64,000 bases of DNA, taken from the NCBI GenBank assembly GCA_964476595.1, contig CAYZCL010000057.1, forward strand, positions 1 through 64,000. The letters run 5' to 3'. This DNA is from JALSRD01 sp964476595 (GTDB lineage Bacteria; Desulfobacterota; Desulfobacteria; Desulfobacterales; JALSRD01). A model generated the notes under the pieces. The model was given only the letters and a program-made list of their open reading frames with translations. It was not told where the DNA came from and searched no databases. A program made the translations under genes and the position numbers. Of this stretch, positions 44,356 to 53,468 are shown piece by piece. The first letter of the stretch is position 1; every line of letters begins with the position of its first letter.

Positions 44356-44673
44356 TTACACGCAGCCGGTGGGCTTGGGCAGTCCTGCCATCTTACAGGC
44401 TCCCTTGCCCGGTCCGGACGGGAAGAGTTCGTAGATGTGTTTCAGTTTGAAGCCGGTCACCTTGGACAGCACGCGGACCATCGGGGCGATACCGTTTTTC
44501 TCGTAATATTCGCGGAGCATCTGGATGACCTTGCGGTGTTCTTCGTTGAGCTCGTCGATGCCCTCTTCCTTCTTGACGTATTGGACCCACTCCTCGCACC
44601 AGTTTTCATAACTGTCGATGAACCCGTCCTCGTCAACCGTAAAAGTCTTTCCCATGAATTCAACTGTCGGCAT
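44356..44673 (-). CDS. dsrC: DsrC sulfur-carrier protein
   Basis: A 105-residue DsrC/TusE-family protein. The C-terminal arm KGACKMAGLPKPTGCV carries both conserved cysteines (11 residues apart, the last being penultimate), the mark of true DsrC. DsrC forms a trisulfide with sulfite at DsrAB and is then reduced by membrane or Hdr-type systems. AAGGAGGGAG precedes ATG 44673. It has its own promoter and terminator and lies just below an Hdr/Flox operon that may reduce it. Confidence 0.92.
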   Translation of the reverse strand: MPTVEFMGKTFTVDEDGFIDSYENWCEEWVQYVKKEEGIDELNEEHRKVIQMLREYYEKNGIAPMVRVLSKVTGFKLKHIYELFPSGPGKGACKMAGLPKPTGCV

Positions 44674-44753
44674 TTATCTCCCTCCTTCAACGATTAGTAT
44701 TATTTCCGCGGCGTTCCGCCATTGAAATCATTCTTTTGTCGGAATGTATGTTT

Positions 44754-44780
44754 GTTATAAGATCCACCGCCGATTGTCAA
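44754..44780 (-). promoter_or_regulatory. promoter of dsrC
   Basis: On the minus strand TTGACA and TATAAC are separated by 15 bases, which is short. Both boxes are otherwise close to consensus, and the start would lie about 75 bases before dsrC. Confidence 0.5.
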
Positions 44781-44818
44781 TACGAAAATGGCCCGCACGT
44801 TAAAATGACCGGTCTCTA

Positions 44819-45664
44819 TCAGTATTCTTTGGGCATCGTGTTGAGCTGCGCCAGGGTGAACACCGGGCCGTCCTTGCACACGAAGTGCCGGCCGATGTTG
44901 CAGCGGCCGCACATGCCGATGCCGCATTTCATGCGGTTCTCCAGGGACATGATGATGTGGTCGTGGGCGTAGCCCAGGTTGTCCAGCACCGGCTGGGTGA
45001 ACTTGATCATGATGGGCGGGCCGCAGATGATGGCGTAAGTGTCCTCGTCGGCGTGGGGGGCTTTCTGCTCGGTGATGGTGGGTACGAAGCCGACGTTGTA
45101 CTTCCAGTCCGGGTCGTCGGTGCCGTCCACGGTGATGTGCATGTGGATGTCGTCGCGCTTCTCCCACGCGGCCAGTTCCTCGCGGTAGAGCAGCATGCCG
45201 GGTGTGCGCGCACCGTAGATCACATGAATGTCTTTGAACTTCGGTCGGTTGTCCGGGTGCAGCATGTAGATGATGGACGAGCGCAGGGTGGTGAAGGCGA
45301 ACCCGCCGCCGATGATGACCACGTTCTTGCCCTCGAGCACGTCCCAGGGGTAGCTGTTGCCCAGGGGGCCCCGGATGCCCATCACGTCGCCGGGCTGCAT
45401 GCTATGCAGGTGGGTGGAGACCAGTCCCACCTTGTTGACGGTGAACATGACGAAGCCCTTTTCGGTGGGCGAGGAAGCGATGCCGATGGGGATTTCCCCC
45501 TTGCCGGTCACCGACAGTTCGGCGAACTGTCCGGCGCGGTAAGCGAACTTTTCTTCGTCTTCGGGGTTGATGAACGTGAATTTGAATGTCTTCAGGTTCT
45601 TATCTTCGGTCTCGATGACCACGTCGTCGATACGAACCGGATAGGGCAGATATGGATTTTGCAC
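44819..45664 (-). CDS. floxA: FloxA-like FAD/NAD(P)-binding subunit
   Basis: A 281-residue ferredoxin reductase-type protein related to FloxA and sulfhydrogenase gamma. The FAD part has YRAGQFAELS near residue 42, and the NAD part begins VVIIGGGFAFTTLRS near residue 114. The C-terminal [2Fe-2S] motif is CGIGMCGRC then FVCKDGPVF. It would exchange electrons with NAD(H). It is the last gene of the large minus-strand operon, 15 bases after the FloxB-like gene. Confidence 0.8.
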   Translation of the reverse strand: MQNPYLPYPVRIDDVVIETEDKNLKTFKFTFINPEDEEKFAYRAGQFAELSVTGKGEIPIGIASSPTEKGFVMFTVNKVGLVSTHLHSMQPGDVMGIRGPLGNSYPWDVLEGKNVVIIGGGFAFTTLRSSIIYMLHPDNRPKFKDIHVIYGARTPGMLLYREELAAWEKRDDIHMHITVDGTDDPDWKYNVGFVPTITEQKAPHADEDTYAIICGPPIMIKFTQPVLDNLGYAHDHIIMSLENRMKCGIGMCGRCNIGRHFVCKDGPVFTLAQLNTMPKEY

Positions 45665-45679
45665 GAGTTTCCCCCTTGT

Positions 45680-46750
45680 CTACGACGCTACGGCACAGGC
45701 ATCCTGGGAGGGACCGTAGCTGTTCATCAATTCACAGACCCTGCGAATGTCAATGTTCACCGGACAGTGCTGCACGCAGCGCCCGCAGCCCACGCACTGG
45801 ATGCCGTCCTCGTACTTGTCGACATAGTACTTGAGCTTGTGCATGAAGCGCTGGCGCACTCGCTGGACCTTTTCACCCCTAGGGTTGTGCCCCGATCCGT
45901 GCAGGGTGAAGAGCGGAAACATGCAGCTGTCCCAGTTGCGGATACGCATGCCCTGCTTGCCGCGGTTTTCGTCCTGGATGTCAAAACACCAGCAGGTGGG
46001 GCACAGGTAGGTGCAGGTGCCGCAGTTGATGCAGGCAAAGCTCACCTCTTCCCAGAATGCCGCCCCATGCAGCGCCAAGGTGTCCTGGTCGCGCAGGTTG
46101 CCGGTCTCGATGCGTGAGCTGATGCGGGCCTCGGCCTCGGCCCTGCGCGCGGCGATGCGCTCGTCGGCGTCGCCGCCGGCGGCCGTCTGCCAGCCGGCCG
46201 CGGCCACGAACTTCTCCCCCCGCTCGGTGATGACACGCGCCAGGAAGTTTTCGCCGTCGGCCACCAGCAGCACGTCCAGGCCCGACTCGCTGAAAGGGCC
46301 GGACCCCGCCGAGGTGCAGAAGCAGGTGCTGCAGGGGGCGTCACAGGCGTACCCCACCAGCGTGATGGCTTCGCGCGCCCGGATCCAGTAGGGGTCCTTG
46401 TAGTCGGGCGTGTCGAAATTGCGCTGCACCAGCCCGAAAGCGTCGGCATCGCAGGGCCGGATCCCCAGCACGGCCCGCGGCGCGTAGTCCTTCTGCGGTT
46501 CCTTGAGCATGTGGTGATCGGGCTGGTTCCTGTCCAGCGTGTATTCAAACATCTTCTCGGACTGGGGATAGACCAGTTCCTTGGCGGACATCCGGGTGTT
46601 GGAATAGTCGAGATCGGGCAGTTGCCCGGCCGCCAGCGGCCGGAACTGGTGGAAGGGTCCCTGGCTGACGGGACCGAACAGCCGGTAGCTGTCTCTGGCC
46701 TTTTCCACTCCCGCTTCCCACTGCGCTTTTTCGATGAGAATGACCTTCAT
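45680..46750 (-). CDS. floxB: FloxB-like [4Fe-4S] subunit
   Basis: A 356-residue iron-sulfur protein similar to sulfhydrogenase beta and FloxB. Cys motifs CFCTSAGSGPF, CINCGTCTYLCPTC (near residue 240) and CVGCGRCVQHCPVN (near 326) give two [4Fe-4S] sites plus extra Cys. It connects the flavin subunit FloxA to the rest of the complex. It lies between the FloxC- and FloxA-like genes. Confidence 0.75.
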   Translation of the reverse strand: MKVILIEKAQWEAGVEKARDSYRLFGPVSQGPFHQFRPLAAGQLPDLDYSNTRMSAKELVYPQSEKMFEYTLDRNQPDHHMLKEPQKDYAPRAVLGIRPCDADAFGLVQRNFDTPDYKDPYWIRAREAITLVGYACDAPCSTCFCTSAGSGPFSESGLDVLLVADGENFLARVITERGEKFVAAAGWQTAAGGDADERIAARRAEAEARISSRIETGNLRDQDTLALHGAAFWEEVSFACINCGTCTYLCPTCWCFDIQDENRGKQGMRIRNWDSCMFPLFTLHGSGHNPRGEKVQRVRQRFMHKLKYYVDKYEDGIQCVGCGRCVQHCPVNIDIRRVCELMNSYGPSQDACAVAS

Positions 46751-46844
46751 AAGTTTCGCCCTTTGAATCGTTGCCGGTAAAATGCTGCGCGTTCAACGGC
46801 TGCTCGGCGCGGGTCGGACTGCCGCCCCGGCCCGCCGGCCGGCG

Positions 46845-47792
46845 CTATTTGATGAAATCGTCCGGGTCGTCGGGTCTGAATGCGTCCAGCGGCGGCCGGG
46901 CGTCGGTGGTCAGACCGGCTTCCCACCCGAATTTTTCCAGACAGTCCTTTTCCAGCTTCTTGGTGAACACCCGCATGTTGATGCCCACCGGGCAGGCCCG
47001 TTCGCAGGCCCCGCAGTCGGTGCAGCGGCCGGCGCAGTGATAGGCCCGCAGGAAATGGAAGGTGCGCACGTCGATGGGGTCCTGGCTCTTGCCCACCCAC
47101 TGGGGCCGCGACTCGTCCACGAAGCAGGTGGGGCAGTAGCACAGCGGACAGGCGTTGCGGCAGGCATAGCAGCGGATACACTCGCTGAGCAGGTCGTCGA
47201 AGAAGTTCCACTTCTCCTCGGGGCTCATGGCCTCGATGCGGCGCACATCGGCGTATCGGTCGACGTCCTGCTGCTCGGGCACCTCATCGGCTACCCGTTC
47301 ATCGAAGATCACCGGGTTGCGGTGGATGCACAGGCCGCAGTTCTGCTGCAGCACTTCCTGGCGGTTGAGCACCTGCTCGAAGCCGTCGCCGCGCACGGTG
47401 ACGTTGTGGCCGTCCTCGGTGACCTCCAGGATCTCGCCGTCCACGGCGGCGGCGACCCTGCGCCGGTCGATCATGCCGGTGCATGGCACGCCGATGATGA
47501 AGAGCTGGTCGCGATCGATCTTGTTCTCAACGATGTGGGTCACGATGTTGCGCGAGTCGCATCCCTTGGCCACGATGCCGATCTTCTCCTTGCGGCCCAT
47601 GAGGTAGTTGGCCAGGTTGACGCCGCAGTTGCCGTCCCAGATGAGCTTGTCGACATCGCCGGCGTCCTTGACGAAACACGGCTCGTTCATCATGGGAACC
47701 GTGCCTTTGCGAAAGCCGATCACCATCTCGACCGTGCCCTCTTTCAGGAGCCGTGCGGCAATTTCCCTTATCTTGTCGGTGTATTCCAGCAT
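46845..47792 (-). CDS. floxC: FloxC-like iron-sulfur protein with FrhB-type N-terminus
   Basis: A 315-residue protein. The N-terminal half has the pattern seen in FrhB-type and related subunits (VAKGCDSRNIVTHIVENKID, CTGMIDRRR). The second half has a Cys set CIRCYACRNACPLCYCPTC near residue 210 and CTDCGACERACPVG near 263, for two or more [4Fe-4S] clusters. The start is one base after the mvhD stop, so the two are coupled. It probably acts as an electron wire between MvhD/FloxD and FloxB. Confidence 0.7.
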   Translation of the reverse strand: MLEYTDKIREIAARLLKEGTVEMVIGFRKGTVPMMNEPCFVKDAGDVDKLIWDGNCGVNLANYLMGRKEKIGIVAKGCDSRNIVTHIVENKIDRDQLFIIGVPCTGMIDRRRVAAAVDGEILEVTEDGHNVTVRGDGFEQVLNRQEVLQQNCGLCIHRNPVIFDERVADEVPEQQDVDRYADVRRIEAMSPEEKWNFFDDLLSECIRCYACRNACPLCYCPTCFVDESRPQWVGKSQDPIDVRTFHFLRAYHCAGRCTDCGACERACPVGINMRVFTKKLEKDCLEKFGWEAGLTTDARPPLDAFRPDDPDDFIK

Positions 47793-47793
47793 A

Positions 47794-48225
47794 TCAAGCC
47801 ACCTTGGCCTCGCGTTTGACGAAATGTGTGTTCGGTCCCAGAGCCTTGACGGTTTCCGTCACCTCTTTGACCACCTGGACGAATTTCGTGGATTCGGCCG
47901 AGGACACCCACGAGAACTGGATGCGCCCCGGTTCGATGCCCATGTGTTCCATCAGATTCTGAAAGAGGACAAACTTGCGTCTTGCGTAGTAATTACCTTC
48001 CAGGTAATGGCATTCTCCGGGATGTCACCCGGACACCCATACGCCGTCGGCACCCTCCCGCAGCGCCGCCAGGAAGAACTTCGGGTCCATGCGCCCCGTG
48101 CAGGGGATGCGCACCACCCGGATGTTGGGCGGGTACTCCATGCGGCTGACGCCCGCCAGGTCGGCGGCGCCGTAGCTGCACCAGTTACACAGAAAACTGA
48201 CAATTTTCGGTTCCCATTCGGACAT
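47794..48225 (-). CDS. mvhD: MvhD/FloxD-family selenoprotein
   Basis: Reading through an in-frame TGA (48025-48027) gives a normal 143-residue MvhD/FrhD-type protein. Before it is FLCNWCSYGAADLAG with Cys at residues 12 and 15. After it are HPGECHYLEGNYYARRK and QFSWVSSAESTKFVQ, both highly conserved. Codon 67, in VSG-U-HPGEC, is where other family members have Cys or Sec, and the residue is thought to ligate the [2Fe-2S] cluster. A 6-pair hairpin follows 16 bases later. MvhD passes electrons to HdrA. Its gene lies between the NuoG-HdrA fusion and the FloxC-like gene. Confidence 0.88.
47992..48008 (-). promoter_or_regulatory. candidate SECIS hairpin of mvhD
   Basis: On the transcript ATTACC, loop TGGAA, GGTAAT, a perfect 6-pair stem beginning 16 bases after the UGA. 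Its size and place fit a bacterial SECIS element. Confidence 0.6.
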
Positions 48226-48263
48226 GTGGTTAATCTCCTTGTTAAATCATCTGCTGCCGACGG

Positions 48264-51200
48264 TTACACGACCGTTTCCTCGTTCAAGGCAAAGAGCTGG
48301 GCAAAGATCTGACCGTTGTCGAACCCCTTCAGGGAAATGGCCCCGGAGCGACACGAGGCCACGCACAGGCCGCACCCCTTGCAGAGCACCGGGTTGATCT
48401 CGGCCTTGCCCGCAAAGGGCCCTTCGGTGGTGAAGAAGGGGGCCGAGTAGGGGCAGATGGCCACGCACACCCCGCAACTGGCGCAATCCATGGGGTTGGT
48501 GCGCGCCACGGTGCCGCTGGTGTGGATGGTCTCGCGCGCCAGCAGGGTGACGGCCCGCGAGGCGGCCGCGCGCCCCTGGGCCACGGCTTCGTCCACCGGC
48601 TTGGGGTAGTGGGCCAGGCCGCACAGGAAGACGCCGTCGGTGGCGAACTCCGAGGGACCCAGCTTGGCGTGTTTTTCCACGAAGAAGCCGTCGTCGTTGA
48701 GCGGCACCTTGAAGAACTGCGCCAGGGCCTCGTCGGCCGGCGGTACGATGGCAGACGCCAAGCTGAGCAGGTCGGCCGCGATCTCCACCGGACGGCCCAG
48801 GATGTGGTCGGTCACCGTGACCGATATCTTTTCCTTGCCCACCGCCACCACGGGCTTGTTGTCCACGCTGTAGCGGATGAAGATCACGCCGGCCTCGCGG
48901 GCCTGCTTGTAGAGGTACTCGCGCTCGCCGTAGGTACGGATGTCCCGGTAGAGGATGTAGACGGTCATATCCGGGTTGCGGCGCTTGAGCTCCAGGGCGT
49001 TGTCGATGGAGTGCGTGCAGCACACCCGCGAACAGTAGGGCCGCTGGGGCTCGCGTGAGCCCACGCACTGGATGAAGACGGCCGTCTCGGCCTTCTTGAG
49101 CAGCGGGTCATCCTCCATCAGTTTGCGGTCCAGCTCCAGGCTGGTGACGATACGCGGGTCCGTGCCGTAGGCGTATTCCTCCGGCTTGAGAGGCTCGGCG
49201 CCGGTGGCCAGGATCACCACGCCGTGCTCCAGCTCCTCTTCCTCGTCACCGCAGACCAGGGTCGCCTTGAAATTACCCACGAAGCCGTCCACGGCCGCAA
49301 GGCGCGTATTCAGGTGCACGTGGATTTTTTCGTCGGCCTCGATCTCGCCGATCAGCGCCGCCAGCTTGGTCTGCACGTCTTCGCCGGCGGCGGTGCGGTA
49401 CAGCCTGCGCGCCTGGCCTCCCAGCTGACCCTCTTTTTCGATCACGTGGGTTTCATAGCCCTGACGTGACAGGCTGCGGGCCGCGGTCAGGCCCGAAATG
49501 CCGCCGCCGACCACCATGGCCACCGGCTTGATGGCCAGTTCGGCCTCCTGCAGCGGCTCGGTCAGGGCCACCTTGGAGACCGCCATGCGCACCAGGTCCT
49601 TGGCCTTCTCGGTGGCCCGTTCCGGTTCGTTCTTGTGCACCCACGAGTCCTGATTGCGGATGTTGGCCATCTCGAAAAGGTACTTGTTGAGGCCCGCATT
49701 GACCAGTGTCTCCTGGAAGAGCGGTTCGTGGGTCTTGGGCGTGCAGGCCGCCACCACCACCCGGTTGAGCTTCTTCTGACGGATGATGTTGGCCATGGCC
49801 TCCTGGGTGTCCTGGGAGCAGGAGTAGAGGTTGTCTGAGGCGTAGACCACGTACGGCAGGGTCTTGGCGTACTCGGCCACGGACGGCACGTCCACCACGC
49901 CGGCGATGTTGATGCCGCAACGGCAGACAAACACCCCGATGCGCGGCGGTTCGCCCACCACGTTGGTCTCGGGGATCTCCTCGGGGGTCTTGGTGGCCGT
50001 GTTGCGCGCGGCGGAGAGGATCTCGCCGGCGGCCGAGGCCGCAGCGCTGGAGTCCACCACCGACTGCGGGATATCCTTGGGCCCCTGGAAAGCGCCGCAC
50101 AGGAAGATGCCCTCCCGAGAGGTGGTCACGGGTTCGAAACTGCCGGTCTTGCCGAAGTTGCCCGGCGTCAGTTCGATGCCCAGTTTTTCGGCCAGCTGAA
50201 CCGTTTCCGGGGAGATCTGCAGGCCGATGGACAGCACGATCATGTCGAAGGTCTCGGTCTCGGTTTTTCCGTCCTCGGTGATGTAGCGCACCGACAACGA
50301 ATCGCCGTCCGGGGCCGGGTCGATGGTGTGCACGCGGCTGCGGATGAAGCGCACGCCCACCTTCTCGCGGGCGTTGTCGTAGAAGCGCTCGAAGTCCTTG
50401 CCGTGGGTGCGCATGTCCATATAGAAGATGGTGCAGTCCAGGTCATCGCCGGCGTGCTCCTTGGCAATGACGGCTTCCTTGATGGCGTACATGCAGCACA
50501 CCGAGGAGCAGTAGGCGTTGTCGCAGCGGTTCAGGTCACGCGAACCCACGCACTGGAACCAGGCAATCTTTTTGGGCTCGGCGTGGTCCGAGGGTCGTAC
50601 CAGGTGGCCGGCCGTGGGCCCCGAGGCGCTCAGGATGCGCTCCATCTCCATGGAGGTGATCACGTTGGGGTGCCTGGCGTAGCCGTAGCTGTCGAACTTC
50701 GACGGGTCGAAGGGTTCGAAACCCGGCGACAGCACGATGGAGCCCACGTCCAGTTCGATGATCTCGTCCTGCATGTCGTGATCGATGGCGTCCACGCCGC
50801 AGAAGGCCGTGCAGATCTTGCAGCCGCCGGTCTTGAAGTGCATGCACACGTCGCGGTCGATGGCCGGAGTGTTGGGCACGGCCTGGGCATAGGGCACGTA
50901 GACGGCCTTGCGCCCCTGGAGACCCACGTCGTACTCCGACGGAATCAGGCGGGCCTGGATACGGGTGTGCTCGCGGTTGACGCGCTCCAGGTCGATGTGG
51001 CCCGTGGGGCACACCGAGGCGCAGGCGCCGCACGCCAGGCAGTCGTCACTGTTGACGCCGTATGGCGTGTCCACCCGCATGTCCACGCCGCGGCCGGTCA
51101 GGCTGATGGCGTTGGCGCCCATGCGCTCGCACACGCGCGTACACAATCCGCACAGGATGCAGGTGTCTTCCTCTTTCTTGAAGCGCGGCTCCCCGATGCC

Positions 51201-51527
51201 GTACTCTTCGGCCATTTTCCGCAGCAGCGGCACCTCGGGGCAGCGGGCCAGCAGCATCTCGACGATCAGCTTGCGCCCCTGGTGGACCATCTCGCTGTCG
51301 GTCTGGACCTCCATGCCCTCCCAGATGGGGTAGTTGCAGGCCGTCACGAAGCGCGAACGCCGTCCGTCGAAAAGCTCCACCGTGCACAGGCGGCACATGC
51401 CGGCCGGCTCCAGGGCCTTGTGGTGGCACAGGGTCGGGATGTCGACGCCGTACTTCTCGGCCACCTGCAGGATGTACTGGCCTTCCTCGCCTTGAACAGT
51501 CTGTCCGTTGAGCTTGAACGTGATCAT
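48264..51527 (-). CDS. NuoG-type ferredoxin fused to HdrA (one and a half HdrA units)
   Basis: A 1087-residue fusion. Residues 1-200 match the NuoG/HoxU N-terminus: a [2Fe-2S] domain (CHHKALEPAGMCRLC near residue 34) and ferredoxin motifs CILCGLCTRVC (near 119) and CLACGACASVCP (near 163). From about residue 205 the protein enters HdrA at a point after its FAD-binding start: GRKAVYVPYAQAVPN, CKICTAFCGVDAI, FQCVGSRDLNRC. A second HdrA unit with its own FAD site (VVGGGISGLTAARS, near 663) follows, ending in two [4Fe-4S] motifs near 1013 and 1047. The missing start of unit one is encoded by the Sec mini-HdrA at 54014. HdrA is the flavin bifurcation subunit. The gene is 17 bases after nuoF. Confidence 0.85.
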   Translation of the reverse strand: MITFKLNGQTVQGEEGQYILQVAEKYGVDIPTLCHHKALEPAGMCRLCTVELFDGRRSRFVTACNYPIWEGMEVQTDSEMVHQGRKLIVEMLLARCPEVPLLRKMAEEYGIGEPRFKKEEDTCILCGLCTRVCERMGANAISLTGRGVDMRVDTPYGVNSDDCLACGACASVCPTGHIDLERVNREHTRIQARLIPSEYDVGLQGRKAVYVPYAQAVPNTPAIDRDVCMHFKTGGCKICTAFCGVDAIDHDMQDEIIELDVGSIVLSPGFEPFDPSKFDSYGYARHPNVITSMEMERILSASGPTAGHLVRPSDHAEPKKIAWFQCVGSRDLNRCDNAYCSSVCCMYAIKEAVIAKEHAGDDLDCTIFYMDMRTHGKDFERFYDNAREKVGVRFIRSRVHTIDPAPDGDSLSVRYITEDGKTETETFDMIVLSIGLQISPETVQLAEKLGIELTPGNFGKTGSFEPVTTSREGIFLCGAFQGPKDIPQSVVDSSAAASAAGEILSAARNTATKTPEEIPETNVVGEPPRIGVFVCRCGINIAGVVDVPSVAEYAKTLPYVVYASDNLYSCSQDTQEAMANIIRQKKLNRVVVAACTPKTHEPLFQETLVNAGLNKYLFEMANIRNQDSWVHKNEPERATEKAKDLVRMAVSKVALTEPLQEAELAIKPVAMVVGGGISGLTAARSLSRQGYETHVIEKEGQLGGQARRLYRTAAGEDVQTKLAALIGEIEADEKIHVHLNTRLAAVDGFVGNFKATLVCGDEEEELEHGVVILATGAEPLKPEEYAYGTDPRIVTSLELDRKLMEDDPLLKKAETAVFIQCVGSREPQRPYCSRVCCTHSIDNALELKRRNPDMTVYILYRDIRTYGEREYLYKQAREAGVIFIRYSVDNKPVVAVGKEKISVTVTDHILGRPVEIAADLLSLASAIVPPADEALAQFFKVPLNDDGFFVEKHAKLGPSEFATDGVFLCGLAHYPKPVDEAVAQGRAAASRAVTLLARETIHTSGTVARTNPMDCASCGVCVAICPYSAPFFTTEGPFAGKAEINPVLCKGCGLCVASCRSGAISLKGFDNGQIFAQLFALNEETVV

Positions 51528-51544
51528 AGGTTACCTCGAAAGTA

Positions 51545-53446
51545 TTAACGGATGGTCACCGCGTTGAACTTGCACACATCGTAGCAGATGCCGCACTTGA
51601 TACACAGCTGCTGGTCGATGCCGTGGGCTTTCTTCTTCTCCCCGCTGATGGCCTCCTGGGGGCACTTGCGGGCACACAGACCGCATCCGGTGCAGGCCTC
51701 GGCGTCGATTTCGTAGTGGAAGAGGTTCTTGCAGACCCCCGAGGGGCATTTCTTGTCGCGAATGTGGGCCTCGTACTCGTCACGGAAGTACAGGATGGTG
51801 GTCAGCACCGGATTGGGCGCCGAGGTACCCAGGCCGCAGAGCGAGAATTTCTGCATCATGCTGCCGACTTCCTCCAGCAGTTCGATGTCGCCCTCGCGGC
51901 CCTCGCCGTCGCAGATGCGCGTCAGGATCTCGAGCATCTGCTTGAGCCCCTCGCGGCAGGGGTTGCACTGGCCGCAGGACTCTTCTTTCAGAAAATCCAC
52001 GAAGTAGCGCGCCACGTCCACCATGCAGGTGTCCTGGTCCATGACGATCATGCCGCCGGAACCCATGATGGCGCCCACCTCGGTGAGCTTCTGGTAGTCT
52101 ACCGGCAGGTCCAGGAAGCGTTCGGGGATGCAGCCCCCCGAGGGACCGCCGGTCTGCACGGCCTTGAAGACTTTTTTCCTGGGCACGCCGCCGCCGATGG
52201 TGAAGACGATATCGCGCAGGGAGATGCCCATGGGCACTTCCACCAGGCCCGTGTTCCTGATCTTGCCCACCAGGCTGAAGACCTTGGTGCCCTTGCTGTG
52301 CTCGGTGCCCATGCCGGCGAACCACGAGGCGCCCTTGAGCATGATGGCCGGCACGTTGGCGTAAGTCTCGACGTTGTTGAGGTTGGAGGGCTGGTTGCGG
52401 AAGCCCTTTTCCACGGTGTGCACGTATTTGGCCCGCGGTCGGCCCACCTTGCCCTCCAGCGAGGCCATCAGGGCCGTGGACTCGCCGCACACGAAGGCGC
52501 CGGCGCCGGTGGAGATCTTGATGTGGAAGGAAAAGTCGGTGCCGGCGATGTTGTCGCCCAGCAGGCCGTAGTCCTCGGCCTGGCGGATGGCCGTCAGCAG
52601 GCGTTTGACCGCCAGGGGGTACTCGTTGCGCACGTAGATGTAGCCGTGATTGGAACCGATGGCCACGGCCGCGATGAGCATGCCCTCGGGCACGCTGTGG
52701 GGATCGCCCTCCAGGATGCTGCGGTCCATGTAGGCGCCGGGATCGCCCTCGTCGGCGTTGCAGATGATGGCCCGCTGGCCCTTGTGCCTGGCGCAGGTGG
52801 CCCATTTGATGCCGGTGGGAAAGCCGCCGCCGCCGCGGCCGCGCAGGCCCGAGGCCTTGATGACCTCGATGATCTCGGCCGGCTGCATGTCCTGCAGGGC
52901 GTTTAAAAAAGCCACGTAGCCGCGGCGCGCGATGTACTCCTCGATGCGGTCCGGGTCGATGTAGCCGCAATTGCGCATGGCCACCTTAACCTGGCTGGAA
53001 TAAAAGGGGTTGTCCTCGAAAACCGGAATCCCCTCGATGGGGGTGACACCTGCCAGTGGATTTTCGACGCCGTCTTCCAGCACGCTGCGCGGATCACGCA
53101 TCTGGCCCATGATCTGCTTTTTGTTGAACTCCCCGGCCTGGTAGGACGCGATGATGTCGACGATCTTGTCCTCGGTGACGTGGTGGTAGATCACGCGGGG
53201 CTTGCCGAGGCTCAGGATCTCCACCAGGGGCTCCTCTTCGCAGAAACCGATGCAGCCGGTCTGGCAGATCGCGACCCCCTTGCCGTCGGGGTAGGCCTCC
53301 AGGGCCTTGTCATAGGCGGCCTGGGCGCCCGCGGCGATGCCGCAGGAAGCCATGCCCACGTTTACCTTGATCCCCTCGGGGGCGTACAGTTTCTTGCCGT
53401 ACAGCTGGCTGATCTGCTCTAGGTCCTTTACAGACTGGATTTTCAT
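51545..53446 (-). CDS. nuoF: NuoF-type NADH-binding subunit with extra ferredoxin domain
   Basis: A 633-residue protein. A thioredoxin-like [2Fe-2S] domain is near residues 5-110. The NuoF core has GLRGRGGGGFPTGIKW near residue 195 (NADH/FMN) and SCGQCNPCREG near 490 ([4Fe-4S]). Two more ferredoxin motifs close it (CTGCGLCARKCP near 585, CIKCGICYDVC near 618). The domain plan is that of HndC/HydB-type diaphorases. ATG 53446 is preferred over 53476, which would overlap nuoE. It oxidises or reduces NAD(H) for the complex. Confidence 0.88.
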   Translation of the reverse strand: MKIQSVKDLEQISQLYGKKLYAPEGIKVNVGMASCGIAAGAQAAYDKALEAYPDGKGVAICQTGCIGFCEEEPLVEILSLGKPRVIYHHVTEDKIVDIIASYQAGEFNKKQIMGQMRDPRSVLEDGVENPLAGVTPIEGIPVFEDNPFYSSQVKVAMRNCGYIDPDRIEEYIARRGYVAFLNALQDMQPAEIIEVIKASGLRGRGGGGFPTGIKWATCARHKGQRAIICNADEGDPGAYMDRSILEGDPHSVPEGMLIAAVAIGSNHGYIYVRNEYPLAVKRLLTAIRQAEDYGLLGDNIAGTDFSFHIKISTGAGAFVCGESTALMASLEGKVGRPRAKYVHTVEKGFRNQPSNLNNVETYANVPAIMLKGASWFAGMGTEHSKGTKVFSLVGKIRNTGLVEVPMGISLRDIVFTIGGGVPRKKVFKAVQTGGPSGGCIPERFLDLPVDYQKLTEVGAIMGSGGMIVMDQDTCMVDVARYFVDFLKEESCGQCNPCREGLKQMLEILTRICDGEGREGDIELLEEVGSMMQKFSLCGLGTSAPNPVLTTILYFRDEYEAHIRDKKCPSGVCKNLFHYEIDAEACTGCGLCARKCPQEAISGEKKKAHGIDQQLCIKCGICYDVCKFNAVTIR

Positions 53447-53468
53447 GGTCTGTGCCTCGTCTCGTCGG

